Made by a program: the position numbers and the translations under genes. Of a stretch of DNA of 64,000 nt, positions 1 to 11,598 are shown piece by piece; positions within the stretch are counted from its first letter, which is position 1; every line of letters starts with the position of its first letter. The stretch comes from Pistricoccus aurantiacus. Its GTDB lineage: Bacteria > Pseudomonadota > Gammaproteobacteria > Pseudomonadales > Halomonadaceae. Location of the stretch: NCBI RefSeq assembly GCF_042682565.1, contig NZ_JBHUIC010000028.1, one strand, 5' to 3'. The notes beneath the pieces were generated by a model, which saw only the letters and a list, made by a program, of their open reading frames with translations, had not been told where the DNA came from and did not search any database.

Positions 1-77
<77 letters not shown>

Positions 78-143
78 TCTTGGTCTTTGGGCTTGAATAG
101 CCAGCAAAAGCGCCAATCTGGTATCCAAGGTTTCTTGCAAAAG

Positions 144-170
144 GCCCCTTCCATGAAGGGGCTTTTTGTT
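144..170 (+). terminator. intrinsic terminator after tRNA-fMet
   Basis: An 8-bp perfect stem (GCCCCTTC / GAAGGGGC) with a CAT loop is followed by TTTTTGTT. It separates the tRNA transcript from the rimP operon. Confidence 0.85.
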
Positions 171-310
171 AGTCGCTTATCCATTGGCTATATCGACATT
201 GGATAGTCAGTGCGGATAACACGCCAACAGCCACCTAGCTTTCTTAAATCTCTCGGCCAGGTGCCTGAAACAATGGCGATACCTGACAAAGGGCTGCAGG
301 AGTTTCGTCC

Positions 311-772
311 TTGGCAAACAAGCACGCTACGCTAAATACGCTCATCGAGCCGGTGGTTAGCGCCATGGGATTCGAGCTTTGGGGCATCGACCTTCTCGCA
401 CAGGGCAAACATTCCCGCCTGGTGATTTACATTGACTCCGACAACGGTGTCACCGTCGACGACTGCGCGGATATCAGCCGCCAGATCGGCGCGGTGCTGG
501 ATGTCGAAGACCCCATCAGCGGTGAGTATCGCCTCGAGGTGTCGTCACCAGGTATGGATCGCCCCTTGTTCGATATCGAGCATTTTGCGCGATTCAAAGG
601 GCATCGGGCGATGATCCGGCTGCGTACGCCTTTCGACGGTCGACGCAAGTTTCAAGGTCTCCTGGCAGGCGTCGAGGGCGATGAAGTATTGCTGCAGCTC
701 GACGGCGAGGAGTATTGCTTTCCCATCGACGCCATCGATCAGGCACGTATCGTGCCGACTTTCGAAAAGTAA
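311..772 (+). CDS. rimP: ribosome maturation factor RimP
   Basis: A 153-aa RimP/YhbC protein, which helps mature the 30S subunit. The N-terminal alpha/beta domain carries the family motifs VIYIDSDNGVTVDDC and EVSSPGMDRPL; a C-terminal SH3-like barrel follows. The start is TTG at 311 with AGGAG nine bases upstream; no ATG nearby would keep the conserved N-terminus. It is the first gene of the rimP-nusA-infB-rbfA-truB operon, 67 nt before nusA. Length is normal for the family. Confidence 0.95.
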   Translation: MANKHATLNTLIEPVVSAMGFELWGIDLLAQGKHSRLVIYIDSDNGVTVDDCADISRQIGAVLDVEDPISGEYRLEVSSPGMDRPLFDIEHFARFKGHRAMIRLRTPFDGRRKFQGLLAGVEGDEVLLQLDGEEYCFPIDAIDQARIVPTFEK

Positions 773-839
773 GCTTTGAAAAAGGGCTTCGAAGCATGAG
801 ATCGAGGCATAAGGAACGGTTTTCCGGCGAGGCAGAGGC

Positions 840-2333
840 ATGAGCAAAGAGATTCTGATGGTGGTCGACGCCATCTCGAATGAAAAGGGTGTGCCCCGTG
901 AAGTGATCTTCGAGGCGGTAGAATCCGCCTTGGCCAGTGCATCCCGCAAGCGCTTCGACGATCGAGAGGTCAGCGTGCGGGTCGGGATCAATCGCGCGAC
1001 CGGTGATTACGAAACATTTCGCCGCTGGGTGGTGGTCGAGGACGACGAATTCGAAGGCCCGGACGCAGAAATCAAGCTGTCTTACGCCGAGCGACGTGAT
1101 CCACCGCTGGGTCTGGGAGATGTGGTCGAGGAAAAGATAGAGAACGCCGTCTTCGGACGTATCGCCGCCCAGACCGCCAAACAGGTCATCGTGCAGAAGG
1201 TGCGCGAAGCGGAACGTGCCGAAGTGGTGCGCCAGTATTCGGAACGGGAAGGCGAACTGGTGGCGGGTATCGTCAAGAAGACCACTCGCGACGGGTTGAT
1301 CATCGACCTGGGTGACAACGCCGAGGCTTTCCTGCCACGCAACGAGATGATCCCCGGCGAGCGCTACCGCATGAACGAGCGGGTCCGGGCGCTGCTGGTC
1401 AAGGTTGACCCGGAAGCCCGAGGCTCCCAACTGATTTTGTCGCGCACTGCGCCGGAGCTGATCATCGAACTGTTCAAGATCGAGGTGCCGGAGATCGCCG
1501 AGCAGGTCATCGAGATCAAGGGCGCCGCTCGGGATCCCGGGTCCCGCGCCAAGATCGCGGTCAAGACCAACGATCGTCGCATCGATCCGGTCGGCGCCTG
1601 TGTCGGCATGCGCGGCTCAAGGGTTCAGGCGGTCACCGGCGAGCTGCAGAACGAGCGTGTGGACATCATCCTTTGGGACGATAATCCAGCCCAGCTGGTG
1701 ATCAATGCCATGGCGCCGGCGGACGTCGGTTCGATCCTGGTGGACGAGGATACCCACTCGATGGACGTGGCGGTGGCGGAGGACAACCTCGCTCAGGCCA
1801 TCGGGCGCAGCGGCCAGAACGTGCGTCTTGCCTCGGAGCTGACCGGCTGGCGTATCAACGTGATGACCGAAGAAGAGGCTGAAGGCAAGCGGGAGCAGGA
1901 GGTCGACAGTCTGATCGAACACTTCATCCAGCATCTGGATATCGAAGAGGATCTGGCGCATATCCTGGTGGAAGAAGGGTTCACTTCTCTGGAGGAAATC
2001 GCTTACGTGCCCCTCGAGGAAATGCTGGAGATCGAAGAGTTCGATGAGTCTCTCGTCGAGGAGCTGCGTGCCCGAGCGAAGGATGAACTATTGAACCTGG
2101 CGATTGCTTCCGAAGAGCAGCTCGACGGCGCACAGCCCGCCGAGGATCTGCTTGAAATGGAGGGGATGGAGCGTCATCTGGCCTTTACACTGGCCAGTCG
2201 CGGCATCGTCACGATGGAGGACCTTGCCGAGCAGTCCGTCGATGATCTCGGAGATATCGAAGGCGTAGATGAAGCGCGCGCTGCGGAGCTGATCATGACT
2301 GCCCGTGCGCCTTGGTTCGAAAGCGAACAGTAA
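840..2333 (+). CDS. nusA: transcription termination/antitermination factor NusA
   Basis: A 497-aa NusA, which binds RNA polymerase and nascent RNA to modulate pausing, termination and antitermination. Visible in order: the N-terminal RNAP-binding domain, an S1 domain at about 135-200, two KH domains at about 200-345 (including VGACVGMRGSRVQAV and NLAQAIGRSGQNVRLAS), and two C-terminal acidic helix-hairpin-helix repeats of the proteobacterial type (about 360-430 and 435-497). Length matches Escherichia/Pseudomonas NusA. It sits between rimP and infB. Confidence 0.97.
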   Translation: MSKEILMVVDAISNEKGVPREVIFEAVESALASASRKRFDDREVSVRVGINRATGDYETFRRWVVVEDDEFEGPDAEIKLSYAERRDPPLGLGDVVEEKIENAVFGRIAAQTAKQVIVQKVREAERAEVVRQYSEREGELVAGIVKKTTRDGLIIDLGDNAEAFLPRNEMIPGERYRMNERVRALLVKVDPEARGSQLILSRTAPELIIELFKIEVPEIAEQVIEIKGAARDPGSRAKIAVKTNDRRIDPVGACVGMRGSRVQAVTGELQNERVDIILWDDNPAQLVINAMAPADVGSILVDEDTHSMDVAVAEDNLAQAIGRSGQNVRLASELTGWRINVMTEEEAEGKREQEVDSLIEHFIQHLDIEEDLAHILVEEGFTSLEEIAYVPLEEMLEIEEFDESLVEELRARAKDELLNLAIASEEQLDGAQPAEDLLEMEGMERHLAFTLASRGIVTMEDLAEQSVDDLGDIEGVDEARAAELIMTARAPWFESEQ

Positions 2334-2360
2334 ACAGGTCACGGGCTCAGGAGGGTCGTA

Positions 2361-4883
2361 ATGTCAGAAATGACCGTTAAAGATTTTGCAGTGAAGGTGA
2401 AGCGTGATGTGCCTCGCCTGCTGGAACAGATGAAAGATGCCGGCCTGCCTCACAAGAAGGAGGACGACGCGGTATCCGAGGATGACAAGCAGCAGTTGCT
2501 TGAACATCTGACCAAAAGCCACGGCGGTGGCCCCGGCGCCAAGAACCGTATCACCCTGACTCGCAAGACCAAGAGTCGGATCAGAACCGGTGAGCGGGGC
2601 AAGACCATCGAGGTTCAGGTGCGCAAGAAGCGTACCTACGTCAAGCGTGCCGAGGAAGAGCAGCCGAAACAGCCGGAACCCAAGGCAGCTACCGGTCCGC
2701 GTCAGCTGGTTGGCGACATGGCGAACTCGCGTGCCGAGGCGGAAGCCAAGGCGGCGGAAGAAACCCGTCAGGCGGAAGCTCAGGCCAAGGCCGCAGAAGA
2801 GGCTCGCCAGGCGGAAGCCAGAGCCGCGGAAGAGGCAGCCAAGGCCGCCGTCGCGGAGCCGCAGATTCCGGTGCCGGAGCTGGAGCCACAGCCGGTTGAG
2901 CAGGGCGATGCGCCTCCAAAGGAAAACCGCGGTGACGGACGGCGTGCCGCCAAGAAAGGCACGGGTCGCAAGGAGCGCGGCGAGCGTGACGACGATGATC
3001 GTCGCGAACGCGACGAGCGCCGACGCGGCAGTGGGAAGAAGGTCAAGCGTGCGGAACGGCGCGGCAGTCGTCGCAGTGGTCGGGACAGCAGCGGTGGCAA
3101 GCACGGCTTCCAGAAGCCGACCCAGCCGATCGTGCGCGAGGTTTCGATCCCCGAGTCGATCAGCGTCGCGGATCTGGCGGACCGTATGTCCATCAAAGCC
3201 AATGAAGTCATCAAGGCCATGTTTACCATGGGCGCGGCAGTGACCATCAACCAGACCATCGACCAGGACACTGCGGCGATCGTGGTCGAGGAAATGGGCC
3301 ATACACCCAGGCTGGTCAAGGACGATGCTCTGGAAACCGAGGTGCTGGCAGGGATTTCCTACGAAGGCGAGGAAATCTCCCGGGCCCCAGTGGTCACCGT
3401 GATGGGCCACGTCGATCATGGCAAGACCTCGCTGCTCGACTATATTCGTCGCGCCAAGGTTGCTACCGGTGAGGCCGGCGGCATTACCCAGCACATCGGC
3501 GCCTATCACGTCGAGATGGACGGCGGAGACATCACCTTCCTGGATACGCCGGGACACGCGGCCTTTACCGCCATGCGTGCCCGGGGCGCCCAGGCCACGG
3601 ACGTGGTCATCTTGGTGGTGGCGGCAGACGACGGCGTGATGCCCCAGACCATCGAGGCCATCGAGCACGCCAAGGCGGCGGAAGTGCCCCTGGTGGTGGC
3701 TGTCAACAAGATCGACAAGCCGGCGGCGGATCCGGATCGGGTCAAGAACGAGCTGTCCCAGCGCGGTGTCATTTCCGAGGAGTGGGGCGGTGACACCCAG
3801 TTTGTGCATGTTTCCGCCAAGACCGGGGAAAACATCGACGCCCTGCTGGAAGCAGTACTGCTGGCCTCAGAGGTGCTCGAGCTCAAGGCAGTACCGGAGG
3901 CGCCGGGCAAGGGCGTGGTGGTGGAATCTCGTCTCGATAGGGGCCGTGGGCCGGTCGCCACCGTGCTGGTGCAGAACGGCACCTTGAAGCGGGGGGACAT
4001 CGTCCTGGCCGGATTGCACTACGGCCGCGTGCGCGCCCTGACCAACGAGCTTGGCAAGCAGGTCGAGTCGGTCGGCCCCGCCATGCCGGTGGAGATTCAG
4101 GGGCTCGACGGCACGCCTGAAGCCGGCGAGGAATTCATGGTAGTGGCGGACGAGAAGAAGGCACGGGAAGTGGCCAACTTCCGTCAGGGCAAGTACCGGG
4201 AAATTCGCCTGGCGCGCCAGCAGAAGGCCAAGCTTGAAAACATGTTCAGCCAGATGGGGCAGGACGAGGCCGCCAAGGTCAACATCGTGCTCAAGGCAGA
4301 CGTGCAGGGGTCTCTGGAAGCCATCAAGGGCGCCCTGGAGGAGCTGTCCACCGACGAGGTAGAGGTCGCCGTGGTGTCTTCCGGCGTCGGCGGTATCACC
4401 GGTACCGATGCCAACCTGGCCTTGGCCAGCGATGCCATCGTGGTCGGCTTCAACGTGCGTGCGGATGCCTCGGCCCGGGAAATCATCGAGCGTGAAGGCC
4501 TGGACCTGCGCTACTACAGCGTCATCTATCATCTGATCGACGAGGTCAAGCAGGCCATGAGCGGCATGCTGGCGCCGGAGTGGAAGGAAGAGATCGTTGG
4601 CGTGGCGGAAGTGCGCGATGTGTTCCGCGCGCCGAAGATCGGTGCCGTGGCCGGCTGCATGGTCGTGGAAGGTACCGTGCATCGCCACAAGAAGATCCGT
4701 GTCCTGCGAGAGAACGTGGTCATCTACGAAGGCGAGCTCGAATCCCTGCGCCGCTTCAAGGACGATGTCAACGAAGTACGCAGTGGCATGGAGTGCGGTA
4801 TCGGCGTCAAGAACTACAACGACGTTCAGGTCGGCGACAAGATCGAAGTCTTCGATCAGACCAAGATCGAGCGCAGCCTGTAA
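2361..4883 (+). CDS. infB: translation initiation factor IF-2
   Basis: An 840-aa GTPase that places fMet-tRNA on the 30S subunit. A short IF2N domain (MTVKDFAVKVKRDVPRLLEQ) is followed by a long low-complexity Ala/Glu/Lys/Arg linker (about 100-245), a second IF2N domain, then the G domain with G1 GHVDHGKTS from residue 349, DTPGH and NKID. Domains II, III and the C-terminal fMet-binding barrel follow. In-frame GTG/ATG codons after the linker could give shorter isoforms, as known for E. coli IF2, but no internal start was confirmed. It lies 27 nt after nusA. Confidence 0.97.
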   Translation: MSEMTVKDFAVKVKRDVPRLLEQMKDAGLPHKKEDDAVSEDDKQQLLEHLTKSHGGGPGAKNRITLTRKTKSRIRTGERGKTIEVQVRKKRTYVKRAEEEQPKQPEPKAATGPRQLVGDMANSRAEAEAKAAEETRQAEAQAKAAEEARQAEARAAEEAAKAAVAEPQIPVPELEPQPVEQGDAPPKENRGDGRRAAKKGTGRKERGERDDDDRRERDERRRGSGKKVKRAERRGSRRSGRDSSGGKHGFQKPTQPIVREVSIPESISVADLADRMSIKANEVIKAMFTMGAAVTINQTIDQDTAAIVVEEMGHTPRLVKDDALETEVLAGISYEGEEISRAPVVTVMGHVDHGKTSLLDYIRRAKVATGEAGGITQHIGAYHVEMDGGDITFLDTPGHAAFTAMRARGAQATDVVILVVAADDGVMPQTIEAIEHAKAAEVPLVVAVNKIDKPAADPDRVKNELSQRGVISEEWGGDTQFVHVSAKTGENIDALLEAVLLASEVLELKAVPEAPGKGVVVESRLDRGRGPVATVLVQNGTLKRGDIVLAGLHYGRVRALTNELGKQVESVGPAMPVEIQGLDGTPEAGEEFMVVADEKKAREVANFRQGKYREIRLARQQKAKLENMFSQMGQDEAAKVNIVLKADVQGSLEAIKGALEELSTDEVEVAVVSSGVGGITGTDANLALASDAIVVGFNVRADASAREIIEREGLDLRYYSVIYHLIDEVKQAMSGMLAPEWKEEIVGVAEVRDVFRAPKIGAVAGCMVVEGTVHRHKKIRVLRENVVIYEGELESLRRFKDDVNEVRSGMECGIGVKNYNDVQVGDKIEVFDQTKIERSL

Positions 4884-4923
4884 GGGCAGCGTTTGTAGAG
4901 GCTAGCTGACAGGAGCGATGGCC

Positions 4924-5349
4924 ATGCGTGAGTTCAAGCGTACCGATCGGGTGGCGGATCAGCTGCAGCAGGAACTGGCGGTGCTGATCCAGCGCGAGGT
5001 CAAGGATCCGCGCCTGGGGATGATCACCGTCAGCGGCGTCACCGTGAGCCGCGACCTGGGCTATGCGGATGTCTTCATCACCCTGCTCGGCGACAACGAC
5101 GCCGAGCGGGTTGCTGAAAATCTCAAGGTGCTCAGGCACGCGGCGGGTTTTCTGCGCAGCCAGATCGCAAGGCGCGTCAAGCTGCGTCACGTGCCGGAGC
5201 TGCGCTTTCATTACGATGAAAGCGTGGTGCGCGGTCAGCAGCTGTCTGCCTTGATTGACGAGGCGGTAGCCACGGATCGGGCCAAGCATCCTGATGAAAA
5301 TGGCTATGAAGGCAGCGATGAAAACGCTAACGATGTGGAGCCGCGCTGA
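4924..5349 (+). CDS. rbfA: 30S ribosome-binding factor RbfA
   Basis: A 141-aa KH-like protein needed for late 30S maturation and 16S rRNA 5' processing. It begins MREFKRTDRVADQLQQ and holds the family core VKDPRLGMITVSGVTVSRDL. Two ATGs compete: AGGAG at 4911-4915 is only 2 nt from ATG 4918 but 8 nt from ATG 4924, so the latter is chosen. The C-terminal 20 residues are acidic and Asn-rich. The stop codon overlaps the truB start (TGATG), indicating translational coupling. Confidence 0.93.
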   Translation: MREFKRTDRVADQLQQELAVLIQREVKDPRLGMITVSGVTVSRDLGYADVFITLLGDNDAERVAENLKVLRHAAGFLRSQIARRVKLRHVPELRFHYDESVVRGQQLSALIDEAVATDRAKHPDENGYEGSDENANDVEPR

Positions 5350-6293
5350 TGGCGCGACGCCGCAAGGGACTGTCGGTCGATGGCGTACTGCTGCTGGATA
5401 AGCCGTTCGGGCTTTCCAGCAACCGTGCTCTGCAGCAGATCCGACGTCTCTATCAGGCGCAGAAAGCCGGCCATACCGGCACCCTCGATCCTATGGCAAC
5501 CGGGCTCCTGCCGATATGTTTCGGTGAGGCGACCAAGTTCTCAAGCTATCTGCTGGAAGCGGACAAGACCTATCGCGCTCAGCTGAAACTGGGCGAGACC
5601 ACTACTACCGGGGACGCGGAAGGCGAACTGATTGAACGGCGTGCGGTTCCGGTGCTTTCCGACGCAGTGATCGAGGAGGCTTTGGCGGGTTTTCGCGGCG
5701 AGATCACACAGCTGCCGCCGATGTATTCCGCTCTCAAGCATCAAGGGCGGCCGCTTTACGAACTGGCGCGGCAAGGCAAGACAGTCGAGCGTGCGCCACG
5801 GCGCGTAAGCGTTTATGATATGCGCCTTCTCGAGCGCCAAGCCGAAGAGTTTACGCTTGAAGTCAACTGCAGCAAGGGCACCTATATTCGTACCCTGGCG
5901 GAAGATATCGGTCGCGCCTTGGGCTGCGGGGCGCATCTCACTGCCCTGCGGCGTATCAAGACGGGACCTTTCACAGCGAAAGGAATGCAAAGCGTTGAGG
6001 CGCTGGAAGCCTTGGCGGATCAGCAGGCCCGCGAAGCGCGGCTATTGCCGGTGGACGTGCTGGTGGCAAATTTGCCTGCCCTTGATGCAGATGCGGAAAA
6101 TACGGCAGGGTTGCTGCAAGGTCGGCCGGCGAGAATCGATACCGTCGGTTGTTCCGCTGGCAGTCTGGCAAGAATCTATTATGACGGTGCCTTTCTCGGC
6201 CTCGTCATAGTCAAGGCGCCTGGAGAAGTACTTCCCAAACGCCTGATCAATACCGCCGCTGCCGATCGAGATTCGAGCGGTGGCGGCGTCTAG
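5349..6293 (+). CDS. truB: tRNA pseudouridine(55) synthase TruB
   Basis: A 314-aa enzyme that makes pseudouridine 55 in the T-loop of tRNAs. The catalytic aspartate is D47 in GHTGTLDPMATGLLP; YKAxLKLG-like (YRAQLKLGETTTTGD) and CSKGTYIRTLAEDIG motifs are present. The C-terminal extension resembles a degenerate PUA domain. Its start overlaps the rbfA stop by one base. Confidence 0.96.
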   Translation: MARRRKGLSVDGVLLLDKPFGLSSNRALQQIRRLYQAQKAGHTGTLDPMATGLLPICFGEATKFSSYLLEADKTYRAQLKLGETTTTGDAEGELIERRAVPVLSDAVIEEALAGFRGEITQLPPMYSALKHQGRPLYELARQGKTVERAPRRVSVYDMRLLERQAEEFTLEVNCSKGTYIRTLAEDIGRALGCGAHLTALRRIKTGPFTAKGMQSVEALEALADQQAREARLLPVDVLVANLPALDADAENTAGLLQGRPARIDTVGCSAGSLARIYYDGAFLGLVIVKAPGEVLPKRLINTAAADRDSSGGGV

Positions 6294-6393
6294 CGAACTT
6301 GCGGCAGGAATGAGTCGCAGGTGAAGAGACTGCAAATATGCGTGGTCTCTTTCATTCATCATCATTCAGGCATATTAATCATTGGAGAGACAG

Positions 6394-6663
6394 ATGGCAC
6401 TGACCGCTGAAAAGAAGGCCGAAATCGTCAAGGAATACGGCCGTGGTGACAACGACACCGGCTCCCCGGAAGTCCAGGTGGCGCTGCTGAGCGCCAATAT
6501 CAACGGACTGCAGGATCACTTCAAGACCAACAAGCAGGATCACCATTCCCGCCGTGGTCTGATCCGCATGGTCAACCAGCGCCGCAAGCTGCTTGACTAC
6601 CTCAAGCGCAAGGATTTCGAGCGCTATCAGTCGTTGATTCAGCGGCTTGGCCTGCGCCGCTAA
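6394..6663 (+). CDS. rpsO: 30S ribosomal protein S15
   Basis: An 89-aa S15, which binds 16S rRNA and nucleates platform assembly. The motifs GSPEVQVALLSANINGLQDH and HHSRRGLIRMVNQRRKLLDY are typical. The start at ATG 6394 has GGAGAG at 6384-6389; an upstream in-frame TTG at 6382 lacks a ribosome-binding site and overlaps the Shine-Dalgarno. It has its own 100-nt leader after truB, where S15 autoregulation would act, although no specific pseudoknot was resolved. Confidence 0.97.
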   Translation: MALTAEKKAEIVKEYGRGDNDTGSPEVQVALLSANINGLQDHFKTNKQDHHSRRGLIRMVNQRRKLLDYLKRKDFERYQSLIQRLGLRR

Positions 6664-6705
6664 GACTCTGTTCATGGTCTGCTGCGCAAGCAAGCGACAG
6701 CGAAG

Positions 6706-6736
6706 AACGGGTAGCCCCTCAGGGCTGCCCGTTTCG
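6706..6736 (+). terminator. rpsO-pnp intergenic stem-loop
   Basis: A long GC-rich hairpin (AACGGGTAGCCC - CTCA - GGGCTGCCCGTTT) with only a weak T-tract follows rpsO. In E. coli the rpsO-pnp gap holds a terminator plus an RNase processing hairpin; this stem could serve either purpose. Confidence 0.75.
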
Positions 6737-6840
6737 CGTTTCAAGGGGCGGATACGCTAACCGGAGACCCCGCCGGGCTGGTAGAATGGTCGCCGAGTCA
6801 AAACGACCCAAATGTAATCGACAAGGTAAAGGAAGTCACC

Positions 6841-8970
<2,130 letters not shown>

Positions 8971-8990
8971 ATTATCTAACGACGAAAGAA

Positions 8991-9024
8991 AACGCCCCCG
9001 CAATTTTGCGGGGGCGTTCTTCTT
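8991..9024. terminator. strong terminator between pnp and the thiolase gene
   Basis: A 12-bp perfect stem (AACGCCCCCGCA / TGCGGGGGCGTT) with an ATTT loop and a following T-rich tract. It lies between convergent genes and, because of the flanking A/T runs, probably works in both directions. Confidence 0.9.
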
Positions 9025-9057
9025 ATGACGAGCGGCTAGGTTAGCCCAATCGCTTGC

Positions 9058-10242
9058 CTAGTCGCGCTCGATGGCCAGCGCCACACCTTGGCCACCACCG
9101 ATACACAGGGTGGCGAGCCCCTTCTTGGCGTCGCGCTTGATCATCTCGTGAAGCAGAGTGACCAGCACGCGACAGCCTGAAGCACCGATGGGGTGACCCA
9201 GAGCGATGGCGCCGCCGTTGACGTTGATCTTACTGGTATCCCAACCCAGTTCCTTGTTGACGGAAAGCGCCTGGGCGGCAAAAGCTTCGTTGGCCTCGAT
9301 CAGATCCAGGTCGTCGATGCTCCAACCGGCTTTTTCCAGGCAGTTGCGGGTGGCCGGCGCGGGACCGATACCCATGATCGCCGGGTCCACCGCCGCGTTG
9401 GCGTAGGCCTTGATATGCGCCAGCGGCTTTAGTCCCAGTTCCTTGGCCTTTTCCGCGGAGCAGATCATGACCACCGCAGCACCGTCGTTGATGGAGGAGG
9501 CGTTACCGGCGGTGACGGTGCCGTCCTTCTTGAAGGCGGGGCGCATGCCGCCAAGTTTTTCCGCGGTAATGCCGGCGCGAGGGCCTTCATCCTTGCTGAA
9601 GACGATAGGATCACCCTTGCGCTGGGGAATCTCCACCGGCACGATCTCGTCGTCGAAACGACCGGATTCGACGGCCTCGGAGGCCTTCTGCTGAGAGGCG
9701 GCAGCGAACTCGTCCATTTCCTCGCGGGTGATACCGTATTTTTCCGCCAGGTTTTCCGCGGTGATACCCATGTGATAGTTGTTGAAGCTATCCCACAGGC
9801 CGTCGTGCACCATGGTATCGATGGCTTTCCAGTCACCCATGCGCTGTCCGGTGCGGGAATTGGGCAGAACGTGGGGCGAGGCGGACATGTTTTCCTGACC
9901 GCCGGCCAGAATCAGATCCGCGTCGCCGCAGCGGATCGCCTGAGTGGCCAGGTGAAGTGCCTTGAGCCCGGAGCCGCAGACCTTGTTGATGGTCATGGCG
10001 GGTACGCTTTCCGGAAGCCCTGCCTTGATGACCGATTGACGCGCCGGGTTCTGGCCGACGCCCGCGGTCAAGACCTGCCCCAGTAACACTTCGTCGACCT
10101 GATCGCCGGAAACGCCGGTCGAGGAAAGAATGTCCTTGATGACCAGCGCACCCAGGTCGCTGGCGGGAATACCGGATAGTGCACCGCCAAAGGTGCCGAT
10201 CGGCGTGCGGCGAGCGGCGACAATTACTACATCTTGTTGCAT
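9058..10242 (-). CDS. acetyl-CoA C-acetyltransferase (thiolase)
   Basis: A 394-aa biosynthetic-type thiolase that condenses two acetyl-CoA to acetoacetyl-CoA (PhaA/AtoB type). The nucleophile is C89 in INKVCGSGLKALH, the catalytic His lies in GHPIGASG, and the second Cys is C380 in LCIGGGQG. Length and motifs fit PhaA, the first enzyme of polyhydroxybutyrate synthesis, but phaB/phaC are not adjacent, so a role in acetoacetate or fatty-acid metabolism cannot be excluded. It lies downstream of panD on the same strand, about 100 nt away. Confidence 0.9.
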   Translation of the reverse strand: MQQDVVIVAARRTPIGTFGGALSGIPASDLGALVIKDILSSTGVSGDQVDEVLLGQVLTAGVGQNPARQSVIKAGLPESVPAMTINKVCGSGLKALHLATQAIRCGDADLILAGGQENMSASPHVLPNSRTGQRMGDWKAIDTMVHDGLWDSFNNYHMGITAENLAEKYGITREEMDEFAAASQQKASEAVESGRFDDEIVPVEIPQRKGDPIVFSKDEGPRAGITAEKLGGMRPAFKKDGTVTAGNASSINDGAAVVMICSAEKAKELGLKPLAHIKAYANAAVDPAIMGIGPAPATRNCLEKAGWSIDDLDLIEANEAFAAQALSVNKELGWDTSKINVNGGAIALGHPIGASGCRVLVTLLHEMIKRDAKKGLATLCIGGGQGVALAIERD

Positions 10243-10345
10243 GGTTCATTCCTCGAGCGTGAACTGGAATAAACAGCATAGGAGATGTTTGTGCGTTGCG
10301 GCAACGGTTCGTCGATAAACTTTCGAAAAAACCGCCCCGAATCTA

Positions 10346-10726
10346 TCAGGCCAGCTGTACCGGAATGGCGTTGCTGGTATGACTGATGACGTTGCCTTCC
10401 TTGAGATAAATCAGAGCAGGCTGATGATCCTCGAGTTCGGCTTCACTGTAGTTGGCGTAGCTACAGATGATCACACGATCCTTTTCACTCGCCAGATGAG
10501 CGGCGGCGCCATTGACGGAAATGATCCGCGAGCCTTCTTCCGCGCGAATGGCATAAGTGGTAAAACGCTGTCCGCCTTCCACATTGTAGATCTGGATCTG
10601 CTCGTTTTCGCGGATACCCGCCAAGTCGAGCAGTTCACCGTCGATGGCGCAGGAGCCTTCGTAGTCGAGAACGGCATGGGTGACGCGGGCCATGTGAAGC
10701 TTGGCCTTGAGCATGATGGTTTGCAT
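10346..10726 (-). CDS. panD: aspartate 1-decarboxylase (pyruvoyl)
   Basis: A 126-aa proenzyme that decarboxylates L-aspartate to beta-alanine for pantothenate synthesis. Self-cleavage at Gly24-Ser25 (YEGSCAID) would create the pyruvoyl group. The start at ATG 10726 gives the family's usual length; a preceding GGAAAG supports it. It is the last gene of panB-panC-panD, 20 nt after panC. A PanZ-like acetyltransferase that could activate its maturation is encoded at 42098-42553. Confidence 0.95.
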   Translation of the reverse strand: MQTIMLKAKLHMARVTHAVLDYEGSCAIDGELLDLAGIRENEQIQIYNVEGGQRFTTYAIRAEEGSRIISVNGAAAHLASEKDRVIICSYANYSEAELEDHQPALIYLKEGNVISHTSNAIPVQLA

Positions 10727-10746
10727 GAAACTCTTCCTTTCCTGCA

Positions 10747-11598
10747 CTAGCGCGGCAAGCGTGCGGTCAAATTGTCGATCAGGCGAGTTGGGCCCAGTTT
10801 TGCTGCGGCGAGTATCACTACCTCGCGACTGCTGTCGAGCAGCGGGCCCAAGTCCCCGGCGCGGCGAACCTCCAGGTAGTCGGGGATGAAACCCCGCTCG
10901 CGCAACTGTTCGAGAGCGGCGCCAATGGACTGCGCCACGGGAGCACCTTGTTCCAGCGCTACCTTGAGCGCTTGCAGAGTGCGATAGAGCGCCGGCGCCC
11001 TGGCGCGCTGCTCGGCGTCGAGATAGCCGTTGCGGGAGGATAGCGCCAGGCCATCCTCGGCGCGCACGATGGGAACGCCGACGATTCGGACCGGGAAGTG
11101 CAGATCCGCCACCAGTTGGCGAATCACCGCTAGCTGCTGATAGTCCTTCTCGCCGAAGCAGGCGATATCCGGCTGCACCAGATTGAATAGCAGCGTGACC
11201 ACCGTGGCGACGCCGTCGAAGTGCCCTGGCCGGCTGGCGCCGCACAGCCCTTCGCTGACGCCGGGTACGCTGACGCGGGTCAGGCTGTCGAGGCCGCGAG
11301 GATAGAGCGTAGCGGTGCTCGGTGCGAAAAGCAGATCGCAGCCGGCGTTTTCTAGACCCGCTTGATCCTCCGCCAAGGTGCGCGGATAGGCATCCAGATC
11401 CTCTCCGAGACCGAACTGTAGCGGATTGACGAACACCGTCACGACCACCAGATCGGCCTGAGCACGAGCGGCCGTTACCAAGGCCAGGTGTCCCGCGTGA
11501 AGGTTGCCCATGGTGGGCACCAGAGCGATACGCTTCCCTCGATGTCGCGCTTCATTCAAGGCTTGGCGAAGCGCGTCGATCTCATGCAGGGTGCGCAT
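10747..11598 (-). CDS. panC: pantothenate synthetase
   Basis: A 283-aa ATP-dependent ligase joining pantoate and beta-alanine. It has the HIGH-like PTMGNLHAGHL, the pantoate loop region (FVNPLQFG), FGEKDYQQL and the KMSKS-like SSRNGYL. The start codon overlaps the panB stop (ATGA), so the two are coupled. Confidence 0.96.
   Translation of the reverse strand: MRTLHEIDALRQALNEARHRGKRIALVPTMGNLHAGHLALVTAARAQADLVVVTVFVNPLQFGLGEDLDAYPRTLAEDQAGLENAGCDLLFAPSTATLYPRGLDSLTRVSVPGVSEGLCGASRPGHFDGVATVVTLLFNLVQPDIACFGEKDYQQLAVIRQLVADLHFPVRIVGVPIVRAEDGLALSSRNGYLDAEQRARAPALYRTLQALKVALEQGAPVAQSIGAALEQLRERGFIPDYLEVRRAGDLGPLLDSSREVVILAAAKLGPTRLIDNLTARLPR

Noticed and set aside
2364..3809. Long minus-strand open frame (481 codons) opposite infB
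   Set aside because: Antisense shadow of a GC-rich conserved gene; His/Leu/Gly-rich composition and no ribosome-binding site.
10727..11245. In-frame extension upstream of panD
   Set aside because: Lies inside panC in another frame; ATG 10726 fits the PanD family start and has a ribosome-binding site.
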